From Terriglobia bacterium (lineage in GTDB: Bacteria; Acidobacteriota; Terriglobia; UBA7540), in assembly GCA_022866195.1 (NCBI GenBank), contig JALHUF010000196.1, positions 1 to 6,889 of the forward strand: a DNA stretch of 6,889 bases, in the 5' to 3' direction. Below the pieces are notes generated by a model. That model made no database searches. It was not told where the DNA came from and saw nothing but the letters and a program-made list of their open reading frames with translations. Made by a program: the position numbers and the translations under genes. This document shows, piece after piece, positions 1-5,683 of the stretch (its first letter is position 1; the number at the start of each line of letters is the position of its first letter).

Positions 1-60
1 GATGGAGGGCGTGGCGTGACCTTCCCGGACCTCCCCAGATTCCTTCGTCAGGTCTGGCAC

Positions 61-92
61 TTCGAACTGGAATAGCATAAAGTATACGCTTT
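61..92 (+). promoter_or_regulatory. Candidate promoter/operator ahead of the kinase-aldolase pair
   Basis: A weak sigma70-like pair is visible: TTCGAA at 61-66 and TATACG at 83-88, spaced 16 bp. The -10 hexamer lies inside an imperfect inverted repeat, AAAGTAT/ACGCTTT (79-92), in which 5 of 7 positions pair. An operator overlapping a -10 box would suit repression by a sugar-responsive regulator. This is inference from pattern only. No regulator gene is in view, and the -35 matches consensus at only three positions. Confidence 0.2.
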
Positions 93-165
93 GAATTCTG
101 TCGAAGACGCATCTCCTTGCAGGAAGTGCTCACCCCGCTGAAGCATTACGTGAGGAACCGGAATC

Positions 166-1713
166 ATGCGCGAAGAACGTTGTGTTATTGGAATTGACGC
201 TGGAACGTCAGTCGTCAAGGCGGTGGCGTTTGACTATTGTGGAAATGAGGTTTGCAGTCATGAGATTCCTATGCCGCTGCGGCGACCCCAACCGTTGTGG
301 GTAGAGCAGGACATGAATGAACTGTGGGAGGCGGTTAGGGCTTGCCTGGGCAGAGTTGTCCGCGAACTCAAGGGGCTGAAAAGAGAGCTGGCTGGTATCG
401 GTATTACGTCCACAGGAGACGGAACTTGGATCATAGACCAAGGAGGCAATCCTGTTCGGGGCGGCATCCTGTGGTGTGATGGACGGGCCGGCAGGATCGT
501 GGAGCGTTTTCACTCCCAGAAAATCGCCGATGAAGCCTTCGAGATTTGCGGGACATCGGTTTTCACTGGATCTCAGGTTGCTCAACTGGTATGGCTGAGG
601 GAAAACGAGCCGGAGTCTTTGAGAAAGGCACACGTCATCTTCCACGCCAAGGACTGGCTCTTCTTCAAACTGACGGGAATCATTAGTAGCGACGAGACTG
701 ATGAATCGCTGACCATGTTACGAATGGCGACTCGGCAGTATGATCCCGAACTGTTCAGGATTTTCGGAATTGAAGATCTCTACCCCAAGTTTCCGCCCGT
801 CAAGCCAACCGAGGAGAACGTAGGCCCTATCTCGTCTACCGTCGCCAGAGAATTGGACGTGCCTCCGGGTGTGCCCGTCGGGTCCGGGCCTATGGATGTG
901 GCGGCCTGCGCGTTGGGCACGGGGGCCATCGAACACGGCCAGGCATCGTCGATATTGGGCACGGCCGGGATCCATCAAGTGATCATGAATGAGCCCATCC
1001 TTGAGCCGAAGATGGTGGGCATGACCCTTTGCCACGGAGTGAAAGGACGATGGATACGCATGTTGGCAGCCATGACGGCCACACCGAATCTGGATTGGTT
1101 TCTGAAGGAACTCGGGGGCAGCCTCAGCAAGGAACTAGGCGGAGCCGGCGAAGACATTTACAGACACCTGGAGAAGATTGTAAGTTCAGTTCCCGCTGGC
1201 GCAGACGGTGTGCTTTTTCACCCCTATCTCTTCCCCGGCGGAGAGCGGGGGCCTTTCGTCAAGCCTACAGCCCGCGCCAGCTTTACCGGTTTGAACCTGA
1301 ATCACTCCTGCAAGCACTTGTTGCGCGCTGTCTATGAGGGGGTGGCCTTTGCCACGCTGGATTGCTACCGACACATGCCGATCGATCCCCAGACGGTGTA
1401 TCTGTCGGGTGGCGGAGCAAACAGCCAGGTGTGGTGCCAAATCATGGCAGACTGTCTGGGAAAGCCGGTGAGTGTTCCAGCGGGCTCCCAGTTTGGTGCC
1501 AAAGGAGCCGCCATCAATATTGGTGTCGCGCTGGGATTCTATGAGAGCGCACAAGACGCCGTCAGCAGGTCAGTCAAGATGACCCGTTTCTATGATCCAG
1601 ATGCTGTGAACTCAAGGCTCTACCAACAACTCTATGAGGTCTATAAGAAGACCGCGGAAAGGCAAATGGACCTCTGGGACCTCAGAGCTAGAATCGTCGC
1701 CGGAGGGGATTAG
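166..1713 (+). CDS. FGGY-family carbohydrate kinase (erythritol/L-xylulose kinase-like)
   Basis: This is a cytoplasmic ATP-dependent kinase for a ketose or polyol, 515 residues, close to the usual FGGY length. The N-terminal domain opens with the phosphate-binding motif GIDAGTSVVKA (residues 9-19). The block GITSTGDGTW (near residues 79-88) resembles the GQGDGTW motif of erythritol and L-xylulose kinases more than the xylulokinase equivalent. The catalytic base should be D244 in GSGPMDVAACALGTG. The C-terminal ATP-binding motif LSGGGANSQVW starts at residue 413 and is followed by LGKPV. The ATG start has GAGGA at 152-156. The stop codon lies one base before the next gene's start, so the two are almost certainly co-transcribed. 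The family is very secure. The substrate is not: L-xylulose, L-ribulose, erythritol or a related compound are all possible, and the aldolase partner suggests a product that can be split by retro-aldol cleavage. Confidence 0.93.
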   Translation: MREERCVIGIDAGTSVVKAVAFDYCGNEVCSHEIPMPLRRPQPLWVEQDMNELWEAVRACLGRVVRELKGLKRELAGIGITSTGDGTWIIDQGGNPVRGGILWCDGRAGRIVERFHSQKIADEAFEICGTSVFTGSQVAQLVWLRENEPESLRKAHVIFHAKDWLFFKLTGIISSDETDESLTMLRMATRQYDPELFRIFGIEDLYPKFPPVKPTEENVGPISSTVARELDVPPGVPVGSGPMDVAACALGTGAIEHGQASSILGTAGIHQVIMNEPILEPKMVGMTLCHGVKGRWIRMLAAMTATPNLDWFLKELGGSLSKELGGAGEDIYRHLEKIVSSVPAGADGVLFHPYLFPGGERGPFVKPTARASFTGLNLNHSCKHLLRAVYEGVAFATLDCYRHMPIDPQTVYLSGGGANSQVWCQIMADCLGKPVSVPAGSQFGAKGAAINIGVALGFYESAQDAVSRSVKMTRFYDPDAVNSRLYQQLYEVYKKTAERQMDLWDLRARIVAGGD

Positions 1714-1714
1714 C

Positions 1715-2380
1715 GTGACGCAAGATAATTACGAATCCATTAAGGTCGGGATCATCGAGAAATGCCGGCTCCTGGAGAAAATGGGCTACTTCGTTGGCAC
1801 CTGGGGGAACATCAGTGTTCGAGTCCCTGAAGGGTTCATTGTGACCCCGAGTCGAGTGCAGTATGATGCGATACAGGCCAGCGATTTCGTCGTGGTCTCC
1901 ATGGACGGGAATCTTGTTGCGGGGCATCGGCTCCCTTCCTCGGAAGCGGAGATCCACCGTGCGGTACTCAACAAGAAAAGCAGCGTCGGAGCGATCATCC
2001 ATAGCCATTCCCCATATGCCACTGCGGTTTCCTGTCTTCACCGGCCCATACCCCCCTTTGTCGAAGACTTAGCTCAGATCATCGGTGGACAGATTAATTG
2101 CACTCGCTACGTTCCTGCCGGTCAACACAAGAGGATAGCGGAGGAGGTGGCCAACACGATTGGTGAAGAGAACGCGGTGCTGCTGGCCAACCACGGAGTA
2201 ATGTGTTGTGGCCGGGATCTCGACGAGGCTTTTGTCGCCAGCCAAATTCTCGAAAAAGCCGCTCTCATGATGCTGGCGGCCGGGGCCATCGGGCCGGTCA
2301 TCCCAATCCTCGATGAATTCGTTAGCTCCGAAAGACATCGGTTCCTGTACAAGTATGGGACCCCTCATGATGCTCCATGA
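1715..2380 (+). CDS. Class II aldolase/adducin-family sugar-phosphate aldolase (FucA-like)
   Basis: This is a zinc-dependent class II aldolase of 221 residues, close to the length of L-fuculose-1-phosphate aldolase. Motifs in order are GTWGNISVRV near the N-terminus, TPSRVQYDAI, PSSEAEIH with the likely catalytic acid E77, HSHSPYA with zinc ligands H96 and H98, and ANHGVMC with the third ligand H160. Spacing follows E. coli FucA (E73, H92, H94, H155). AraD, the epimerase of the same fold, has Asp at the Glu position, so this protein looks like an aldolase rather than L-ribulose-5-phosphate 4-epimerase. The GTG start at 1715 is preferred over an in-frame ATG at 1634, because GGAGGGG at 1702-1708 is well placed and the upstream residues only overlap the kinase. 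The probable product set is dihydroxyacetone phosphate plus an aldehyde. The exact substrate is unknown and presumably set by the kinase. Confidence 0.9.
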   Translation: MTQDNYESIKVGIIEKCRLLEKMGYFVGTWGNISVRVPEGFIVTPSRVQYDAIQASDFVVVSMDGNLVAGHRLPSSEAEIHRAVLNKKSSVGAIIHSHSPYATAVSCLHRPIPPFVEDLAQIIGGQINCTRYVPAGQHKRIAEEVANTIGEENAVLLANHGVMCCGRDLDEAFVASQILEKAALMMLAAGAIGPVIPILDEFVSSERHRFLYKYGTPHDAP

Positions 2381-2472
2381 CGGTGTGCGTGGAGTTGACG
2401 GTGGAAGCTTGTTGCATCTTTGCCTAGAGGCGATCCCAAGTCGATTCGGCCGTAAAGGCAAGGGGAGGGATG

Positions 2473-2490
2473 CTCTCCTCGAGGGGAGAG
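2473..2490 (+). terminator. Hairpin after the kinase-aldolase pair, possible terminator
   Basis: CTCTCC (2473-2478) pairs with GGAGAG (2485-2490). An alternative register centred on CCTCGAGG (2477-2484) extends to eight pairs including one G-U. It lies about 90 bases after the aldolase stop and just outside the left end of the insertion element. No T-tract follows, so rho-independent termination is doubtful. Confidence 0.25.
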
Positions 2491-2502
2491 GTATAAGCCC
2501 GC

Positions 2503-2516
2503 ATTTCCGATTTCAA
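2503..2516 (+). repeat. Left terminal inverted repeat of the IS1380-type element
   Basis: ATTTCCGATTTCAA matches the reverse complement of 3273-3286 at all 14 positions. The position two bases further out (G) also agrees at both ends, so the repeat may be slightly longer and imperfect. It lies 101 bp upstream of the transposase start, a normal layout for the left end of an IS. Confidence 0.8.
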
Positions 2517-2538
2517 ATTGCAGAGCTAAGCCTATACT
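2511..2538 (+). promoter_or_regulatory. Candidate transposase promoter
   Basis: TATACT at 2533-2538 is a five-of-six match to the -10 consensus and is preceded by TTTCAA (2511-2516) at 16-bp spacing. The -35 part is poor and falls inside the left inverted repeat, an arrangement often seen in insertion sequences. It lies 65 bp before the transposase GTG. This is pattern evidence only. Confidence 0.25.
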
Positions 2539-2603
2539 GACCTGTGACGCCAATATTCATGCTGGTTCCAACGTCAACACGACCTTCCGGAGGTGGACAC
2601 CCA

Positions 2604-3224
2604 GTGGGTGAGAGCCAAAATCAGCCCTTTCAACTCTCCTTCAACAGGTTTTTGCGCGTCGATTTTCAAGGGTCGCGGGTGACTTCGGATGGCGGTCTGC
2701 TGCTCGTTCGCGAACTCGATGAACGCCTCGGCTTGACCGGACTCATTCAGAATCACCTGGTGGATTCTCGCACTGGGCGGAATACACAGTTTCCCTTGGC
2801 GGATTTGTTCCGGCAGTCCGCCTACAGCCGGCCGGCTGGGTACGAAGACCTGAACGATGCCACACGGCTACCAAGCGAGCCGACCTTCCGGCTGATGGGC
2901 TCAGAGAAGGTTTGGGAGCGGGGTGTAGCTTTGACCTCCACCTTGCACTGGTTCGAGACAGACTTGCTGGCGCGTGAGGAGAACTTGACCGGTTTGGTAA
3001 GGCTCAATCGGGAACTGGTGGCCCGGGCGGAAGGAGTCGACCCGCCCCACCGGGTGGTCTTGGATATGGATAGCAATGAGAGCCCGGTGTATGGGGAGCA
3101 GGAACAGAGCGCTTACAACGGATATTTCGAGTCGGTCTGCTACCATCCGCTATTTCTATTCAACAGTCAGGCAGACTGCCTGGCGGCGAAATTGCGACCT
3201 GGCAGAGAGGCCATGGTGATCTGA
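2604..3224 (+). pseudogene. IS1380-family transposase, N-terminal half only
   Basis: The reading frame gives 206 residues, against roughly 430-460 for full IS1380 transposases. Recognisable family blocks run in order: FNRFLRVDFQGSRVTSDGG, LLLVRELDERLGL, NTQFPLADLFRQSAYSR, AGYEDLNDATRL, PTFRLMGSEKVWERG, VVLDMDSNESPVYG, EQSAYNGYFESVCYHPL and finally DCLAAKLRPG. The first DDE-type acidic residue survives in LDMDS (D154/D156). The other catalytic acids lie in the missing C-terminal half, so no active transposase can be made. After LRPG the frame reads six unrelated residues and stops, which marks the deletion joint. The GTG at 2604 is chosen because GGAGGTGG (2589-2596) precedes it by seven bases and the family usually begins MGESQ. 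An in-frame GTG at 2544 would add 20 residues with no family similarity. Confidence 0.88.
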
Positions 3225-3272
3225 GCTTGAACCGATGGAGCAGCCGGTGTATGATTTTGCGGAAAGGTAAAG

Positions 3273-3286
3273 TTGAAATCGGAAAT
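3273..3286 (-). repeat. Right terminal inverted repeat of the IS1380-type element
   Basis: TTGAAATCGGAAAT is the exact reverse complement of the left repeat at 2503-2516. Its first three bases form an in-frame TTG that could be mistaken for the GH51 start. About 70 bp of presumably IS-derived 3' sequence (3204-3272) separates the transposase break from this repeat, and I recognise no coding content in it. Confidence 0.8.
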
Positions 3287-3344
3287 TCCCCAAAAAACCA
3301 GTGTGCATCACAATCATCCCCAAAGTCGGCAGAGAGCCGGTGAA

Positions 3345-5354
3345 TTGAAAGCGAGGCAAGCGGAGGCGAGTATCACGAAGCGTGTGGCAGTGGTTTTAGT
3401 AATGACCTTGGTGGGCGCAACGGCAGCGCGAGGTGGGGAGAACACGCTGGTCATAGACGTAAATAAAGCCGGGGAGGTAGTCTCGCCGCTGCTCTTCGGG
3501 CACAACCTGGAGCACACGCGCTACGCTTTCTGGAAGGGGCTAGGCGCGGAGTTGATTGCCAACCGCAAATTCGCGGGTAAATCGGTCACGGATTTGGGCA
3601 GAGGCAAACCGGTCGTACGCGGTGAACCTGGCCCGGACGGCGTCGCGGCGCATTGGCAGGGGCTGGGCGGACCCACGGTGAAATTTGAGCTGGAAGCCGA
3701 GGGGCCGCCCACCATGTCTGGTTCCGTGCAGAAGATTTTCATGAGCAATCCCGGCAAGAGCGGTGGGATTGGGCAAAAGGGTATCCCGATTCAGGAAGGG
3801 ACGGAGTACAAGTTTCGGATATGGGAGAAGAGCGATCATGACGGGAGCATGAGCATCAAACTGAAAAGCGCCGGCGGCAAAGCAGCATACGCTGAAAACG
3901 CTTTTGCTGTACACGCCCGAAATCATTGGACGGAGCACACGTTTTCGCTTAAACCACGGAAAACGGACGCGGCAGCCAGTCTGGAGATTGTCGCAAGCGG
4001 GCCCGGAACGGTGTGGATTGGGGCGGTGTCGCTGATGCCGGCGGACAATTTCCGGGGGATGCGGCGGGATGTGATCGACTTGTTGAAGCAGGTATCGGTA
4101 CCGTTCCTGCGGTGGCCGGGAGGCGATTTCTCCTTCAATTACCGGTGGCAGGATGGCCTGTTGCCGGTGGACATACGCCCGCCCACGGTCGCGGTGATAC
4201 ACGAAACACTGCCCTTCACCGACAACTATGATTTCCATGAGATCGGCACGGACGAGTTCATTGCGCTGTGCCGTGAAATTGGGGCCGAGCCTTTCATCAC
4301 TTTCAATAACAACCCGAAAATTGCATCGGCAAAAGACGCGGCGGAGTGGGTTGAGTACTGCAACGGAAGCAAGGACACGCGATGGGGAAGCATACGGGCG
4401 AAACGGGGTTTCGAGGCGCCTTATGCCGTTAAATGGTGGTCGATCGGCAACGAGGTTCAGCTCGGTCACGAGAAACCGGGACAGTATGCCGCCGAGATTA
4501 GAGAATACGCAGAAGCAGTGAAAAAAGTAGACTCATCGGTGAAACTGGTGGCGTCGGGCGATGGCTTGGGGAACGACGGCATGGACTGGAACAAAAGAGT
4601 CGTAAAGGAGAGTGGGGGAGTTTTCGACTGCCTTTCCGTTCATGCCTATGCGCCTCCTGCCAGCTATGCTTCGGACAAGGCCGCGGCCGAGTACGCAAAC
4701 TTGGCACAGTTTCCGGAAAAGCGCCTGTTACCGTGGTTGGCGAAGGTGCGGAAGGATTTGGATGACAACGCGCCGACTGGCAGAAGGATCGGCCTCTCGT
4801 ATGACGAATGGAACCTCTGGCACAAGTGGTTCACCCTGCCCGGCAGCAATAAGTGGGAAGTTGGGCCTATCGATGCCGTGTTTGCCGCGGTTCACCTGAA
4901 TATGCTAGGTGAGAAAGCATCTGAACTGGGTATCGAATGCGCCTGTTATTTTCAACCAGTCAACGAGGGGCTGATCGCAGTCGAACCGTTTTCGGCAAAG
5001 CTGACGGCGACGGGGCAGGTTTTTGCCCTGTACCGGGCGCACCAAGGCAACCGGCTGCTAAAAATTGCCGGCGACTTAGCGGGTATCAATGCATGCACCT
5101 CACTTGAACGAGATGGCAAGACGATTTTTGTCTCGCTGGTAAACCAGAATCCCGAACAACCTCAAGATTTTAGAATAGTTCTCTTGAACGTGCCCGGGGG
5201 CGTTGCCGCTTCGGCGCGATGCCTCGTGGCGGATGACCTCAAGCCCAATCGGCCTTTCCGGGAGCAACCATTGGCGGTAAAAGTGGAAGAGAACAAGGTC
5301 GCGGGGGTATTGCCGAAATTGAGCGTGGCGATGATCCGCCTTCTTCTTCCGTAA
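3345..5354 (+). CDS. Secreted GH51-family alpha-L-arabinofuranosidase-like glycoside hydrolase
   Basis: From TTG 3345 the protein has 669 residues. It starts with a Sec-type signal: basic MKARQ...TKR, then the hydrophobic run VAVVLVMTLVGATA (about 14-27), with cleavage likely just after it. There is no lipobox Cys, so export to the periplasm or outside is expected. Next come the GH51 opening SPLLFGHNLEHT, a beta-rich CBM4/9-like insert (roughly residues 75-225) as in the large GH51 subtype of plants and some bacteria, and the barrel with FLRWPGG (254-260). The probable acid/base is E370 in SIGNE and the nucleophile E488 in YDEWN. The C-terminal beta domain includes NEGLIAVEPFSAKLTATGQ. Such enzymes remove terminal L-arabinofuranose from arabinan or arabinoxylan. 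The frame stays open back to TTG 3273, which has AAAGG upstream, but that codon lies inside the IS inverted repeat and would give a 37-residue n-region, so 3345 is preferred. GTG 3384 would remove the positive n-region. The family is secure, the substrate less so. Confidence 0.9.
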   Translation: MKARQAEASITKRVAVVLVMTLVGATAARGGENTLVIDVNKAGEVVSPLLFGHNLEHTRYAFWKGLGAELIANRKFAGKSVTDLGRGKPVVRGEPGPDGVAAHWQGLGGPTVKFELEAEGPPTMSGSVQKIFMSNPGKSGGIGQKGIPIQEGTEYKFRIWEKSDHDGSMSIKLKSAGGKAAYAENAFAVHARNHWTEHTFSLKPRKTDAAASLEIVASGPGTVWIGAVSLMPADNFRGMRRDVIDLLKQVSVPFLRWPGGDFSFNYRWQDGLLPVDIRPPTVAVIHETLPFTDNYDFHEIGTDEFIALCREIGAEPFITFNNNPKIASAKDAAEWVEYCNGSKDTRWGSIRAKRGFEAPYAVKWWSIGNEVQLGHEKPGQYAAEIREYAEAVKKVDSSVKLVASGDGLGNDGMDWNKRVVKESGGVFDCLSVHAYAPPASYASDKAAAEYANLAQFPEKRLLPWLAKVRKDLDDNAPTGRRIGLSYDEWNLWHKWFTLPGSNKWEVGPIDAVFAAVHLNMLGEKASELGIECACYFQPVNEGLIAVEPFSAKLTATGQVFALYRAHQGNRLLKIAGDLAGINACTSLERDGKTIFVSLVNQNPEQPQDFRIVLLNVPGGVAASARCLVADDLKPNRPFREQPLAVKVEENKVAGVLPKLSVAMIRLLLP

Positions 5355-5379
5355 TAACTCTCGGCGCTCACGTGCCCGC

Positions 5380-5532
5380 ATGGCTTTTCAGGCAGCGTAT
5401 GACTGGATCGAGCGGGACCCGATCAAATGTGCGGCGGGTGGCGCATACATCGCGGTCTTTGCGATGTGCGCGACCAACGCCAGCCAGTGCTGGCCATGGC
5501 TCGAGAAATCGCTTCCCGTACTTTCTGCTTAA
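5380..5532 (+). CDS. Possible small ORF of 50 residues, unknown
   Basis: ATG at 5380 opens a 50-codon frame ending in TAA at 5530. The product has a charged start (MAFQAAYDWIERDPIK), a mildly hydrophobic middle (CAAGGAYIAVFAMCATNA) that could be a weak membrane segment, and a Trp-rich end (QCWPWLEKSLP) with three Cys in total. Third codon positions look GC-biased like those of the neighbours. Against it, no Shine-Dalgarno sequence is visible before the ATG, I recognise no family, and the frame contains the strong inverted repeat at 5441-5471. It could be a real microprotein, a remnant of a larger gene, or chance. Confidence 0.22.
   Translation: MAFQAAYDWIERDPIKCAAGGAYIAVFAMCATNASQCWPWLEKSLPVLSA
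5441..5471 (+). repeat. Bulged inverted repeat (stem-loop)
   Basis: GCGC (5441-5444) plus ACATCGC (5447-5453) pairs with GCGATGT plus GCGC (5461-5471). This gives 11 pairs interrupted by a two-base bulge (AT, 5445-5446) around a seven-base loop. Flanking bases (GGCGGGTG outside, CCAACGCC opposite) give partial further pairing. No T-run follows, so it looks more like a structured repeat or RNA element than a terminator. Other copies in the genome would mark it as a dispersed palindrome. Confidence 0.5.
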
Positions 5533-5616
5533 GTCCTATAAGATTCAGCCGAGCCCGTACTCCGAAGGACCGGGATTCCCGCGCCTTTCCTTCAGGGTTT
5601 CTGCTGGCTTGTCTTT

Positions 5617-5646
5617 TTGCCGCGGCATGTCGGTCACGGTTATTCT
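5617..5646 (+). promoter_or_regulatory. Candidate promoter of the PLP-enzyme gene
   Basis: TTGCCG at 5617-5622 and TATTCT at 5641-5646 are each four-of-six matches to sigma70 hexamers with 18-bp spacing. They lie 38 bp before the start codon, so transcription would begin in or next to the hairpin at 5648-5664. The match is weak and from pattern only. Confidence 0.2.
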
Positions 5647-5647
5647 C

Positions 5648-5664
5648 GCGGCTCTTTGAGCCGC
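5648..5664 (+). promoter_or_regulatory. Perfect hairpin just upstream of the PLP-enzyme ribosome binding site
   Basis: GCGGCTC (5648-5654) and GAGCCGC (5658-5664) form a perfect 7-bp GC-rich stem with a three-base TTT loop. It ends six bases before AGAGG (5671-5675), the ribosome binding site of the next gene. With no T-tract it is unlikely to be an intrinsic terminator for GH51. It could stabilise the 5' end of the mRNA, or act as an operator. Confidence 0.4.
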
Positions 5665-5683
5665 TCCCGAAGAGGTCAGGCCC

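Larger units (their letters stand above)
2503..3286 (+). mobile_element. Internally deleted IS1380-family element with intact terminal inverted repeats
   Basis: The element is bounded by a perfect 14-bp inverted repeat: ATTTCCGATTTCAA at 2503-2516 and its reverse complement at 3273-3286. Between them is the 5' half of an IS1380-type transposase gene. At about 0.8 kb it is roughly half the size usual for this family (about 1.6-2 kb), so an internal segment has been lost while both ends survive. The deletion joint is probably just after 3203, where protein similarity to the family stops. A 4-bp target duplication is expected for IS1380, but the bases flanking the 14-bp core (CCGC on the left, TCCC on the right) do not match, so the true outer ends may lie a few bases away or the duplication has decayed. 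The element could still be moved in trans by a related transposase. Confidence 0.8.
5355..5683. other. Intergenic region with two hairpins and no confident gene
   Basis: These 329 bases separate the GH51 gene from the PLP-enzyme gene. They hold a possible 50-residue ORF (5380-5532), an 11-bp bulged stem (5441-5471), a weak promoter candidate and a perfect 7-bp hairpin (5648-5664). Several longer overlapping frames are open on both strands, but their translations are Arg/Ser/Pro-rich and have no family signature, so I do not call them. The gap suggests that the PLP enzyme is transcribed on its own rather than as part of a GH51 operon. Confidence 0.6.

Noticed and set aside
1..75. An open + frame of 24 codons ending in TAG at 73-75, possibly the tail of an upstream gene
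   Set aside because: The residues (starting DGGRGVTFPDL) match no family I recognise, and another frame stays open almost as far (stop at 78-80), so coding cannot be told from chance.
1634..1714. An upstream ATG that would lengthen the aldolase by 27 residues
   Set aside because: The extension overlaps the kinase gene, has no family similarity, and a strong ribosome binding site sits directly before GTG 1715.
3419..3800. The beta-rich insert between the first GH51 strand and the barrel, considered as a possible domain fusion
   Set aside because: This CBM4/9-like arrangement is a known feature of the larger GH51 subtype, so it is not unusual.
3540..4469. A 309-codon open frame on the - strand inside the GH51 gene
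   Set aside because: It is antisense to a well-supported glycoside hydrolase with its catalytic motifs intact. Its translation is Arg/Pro-rich and has no family signature.
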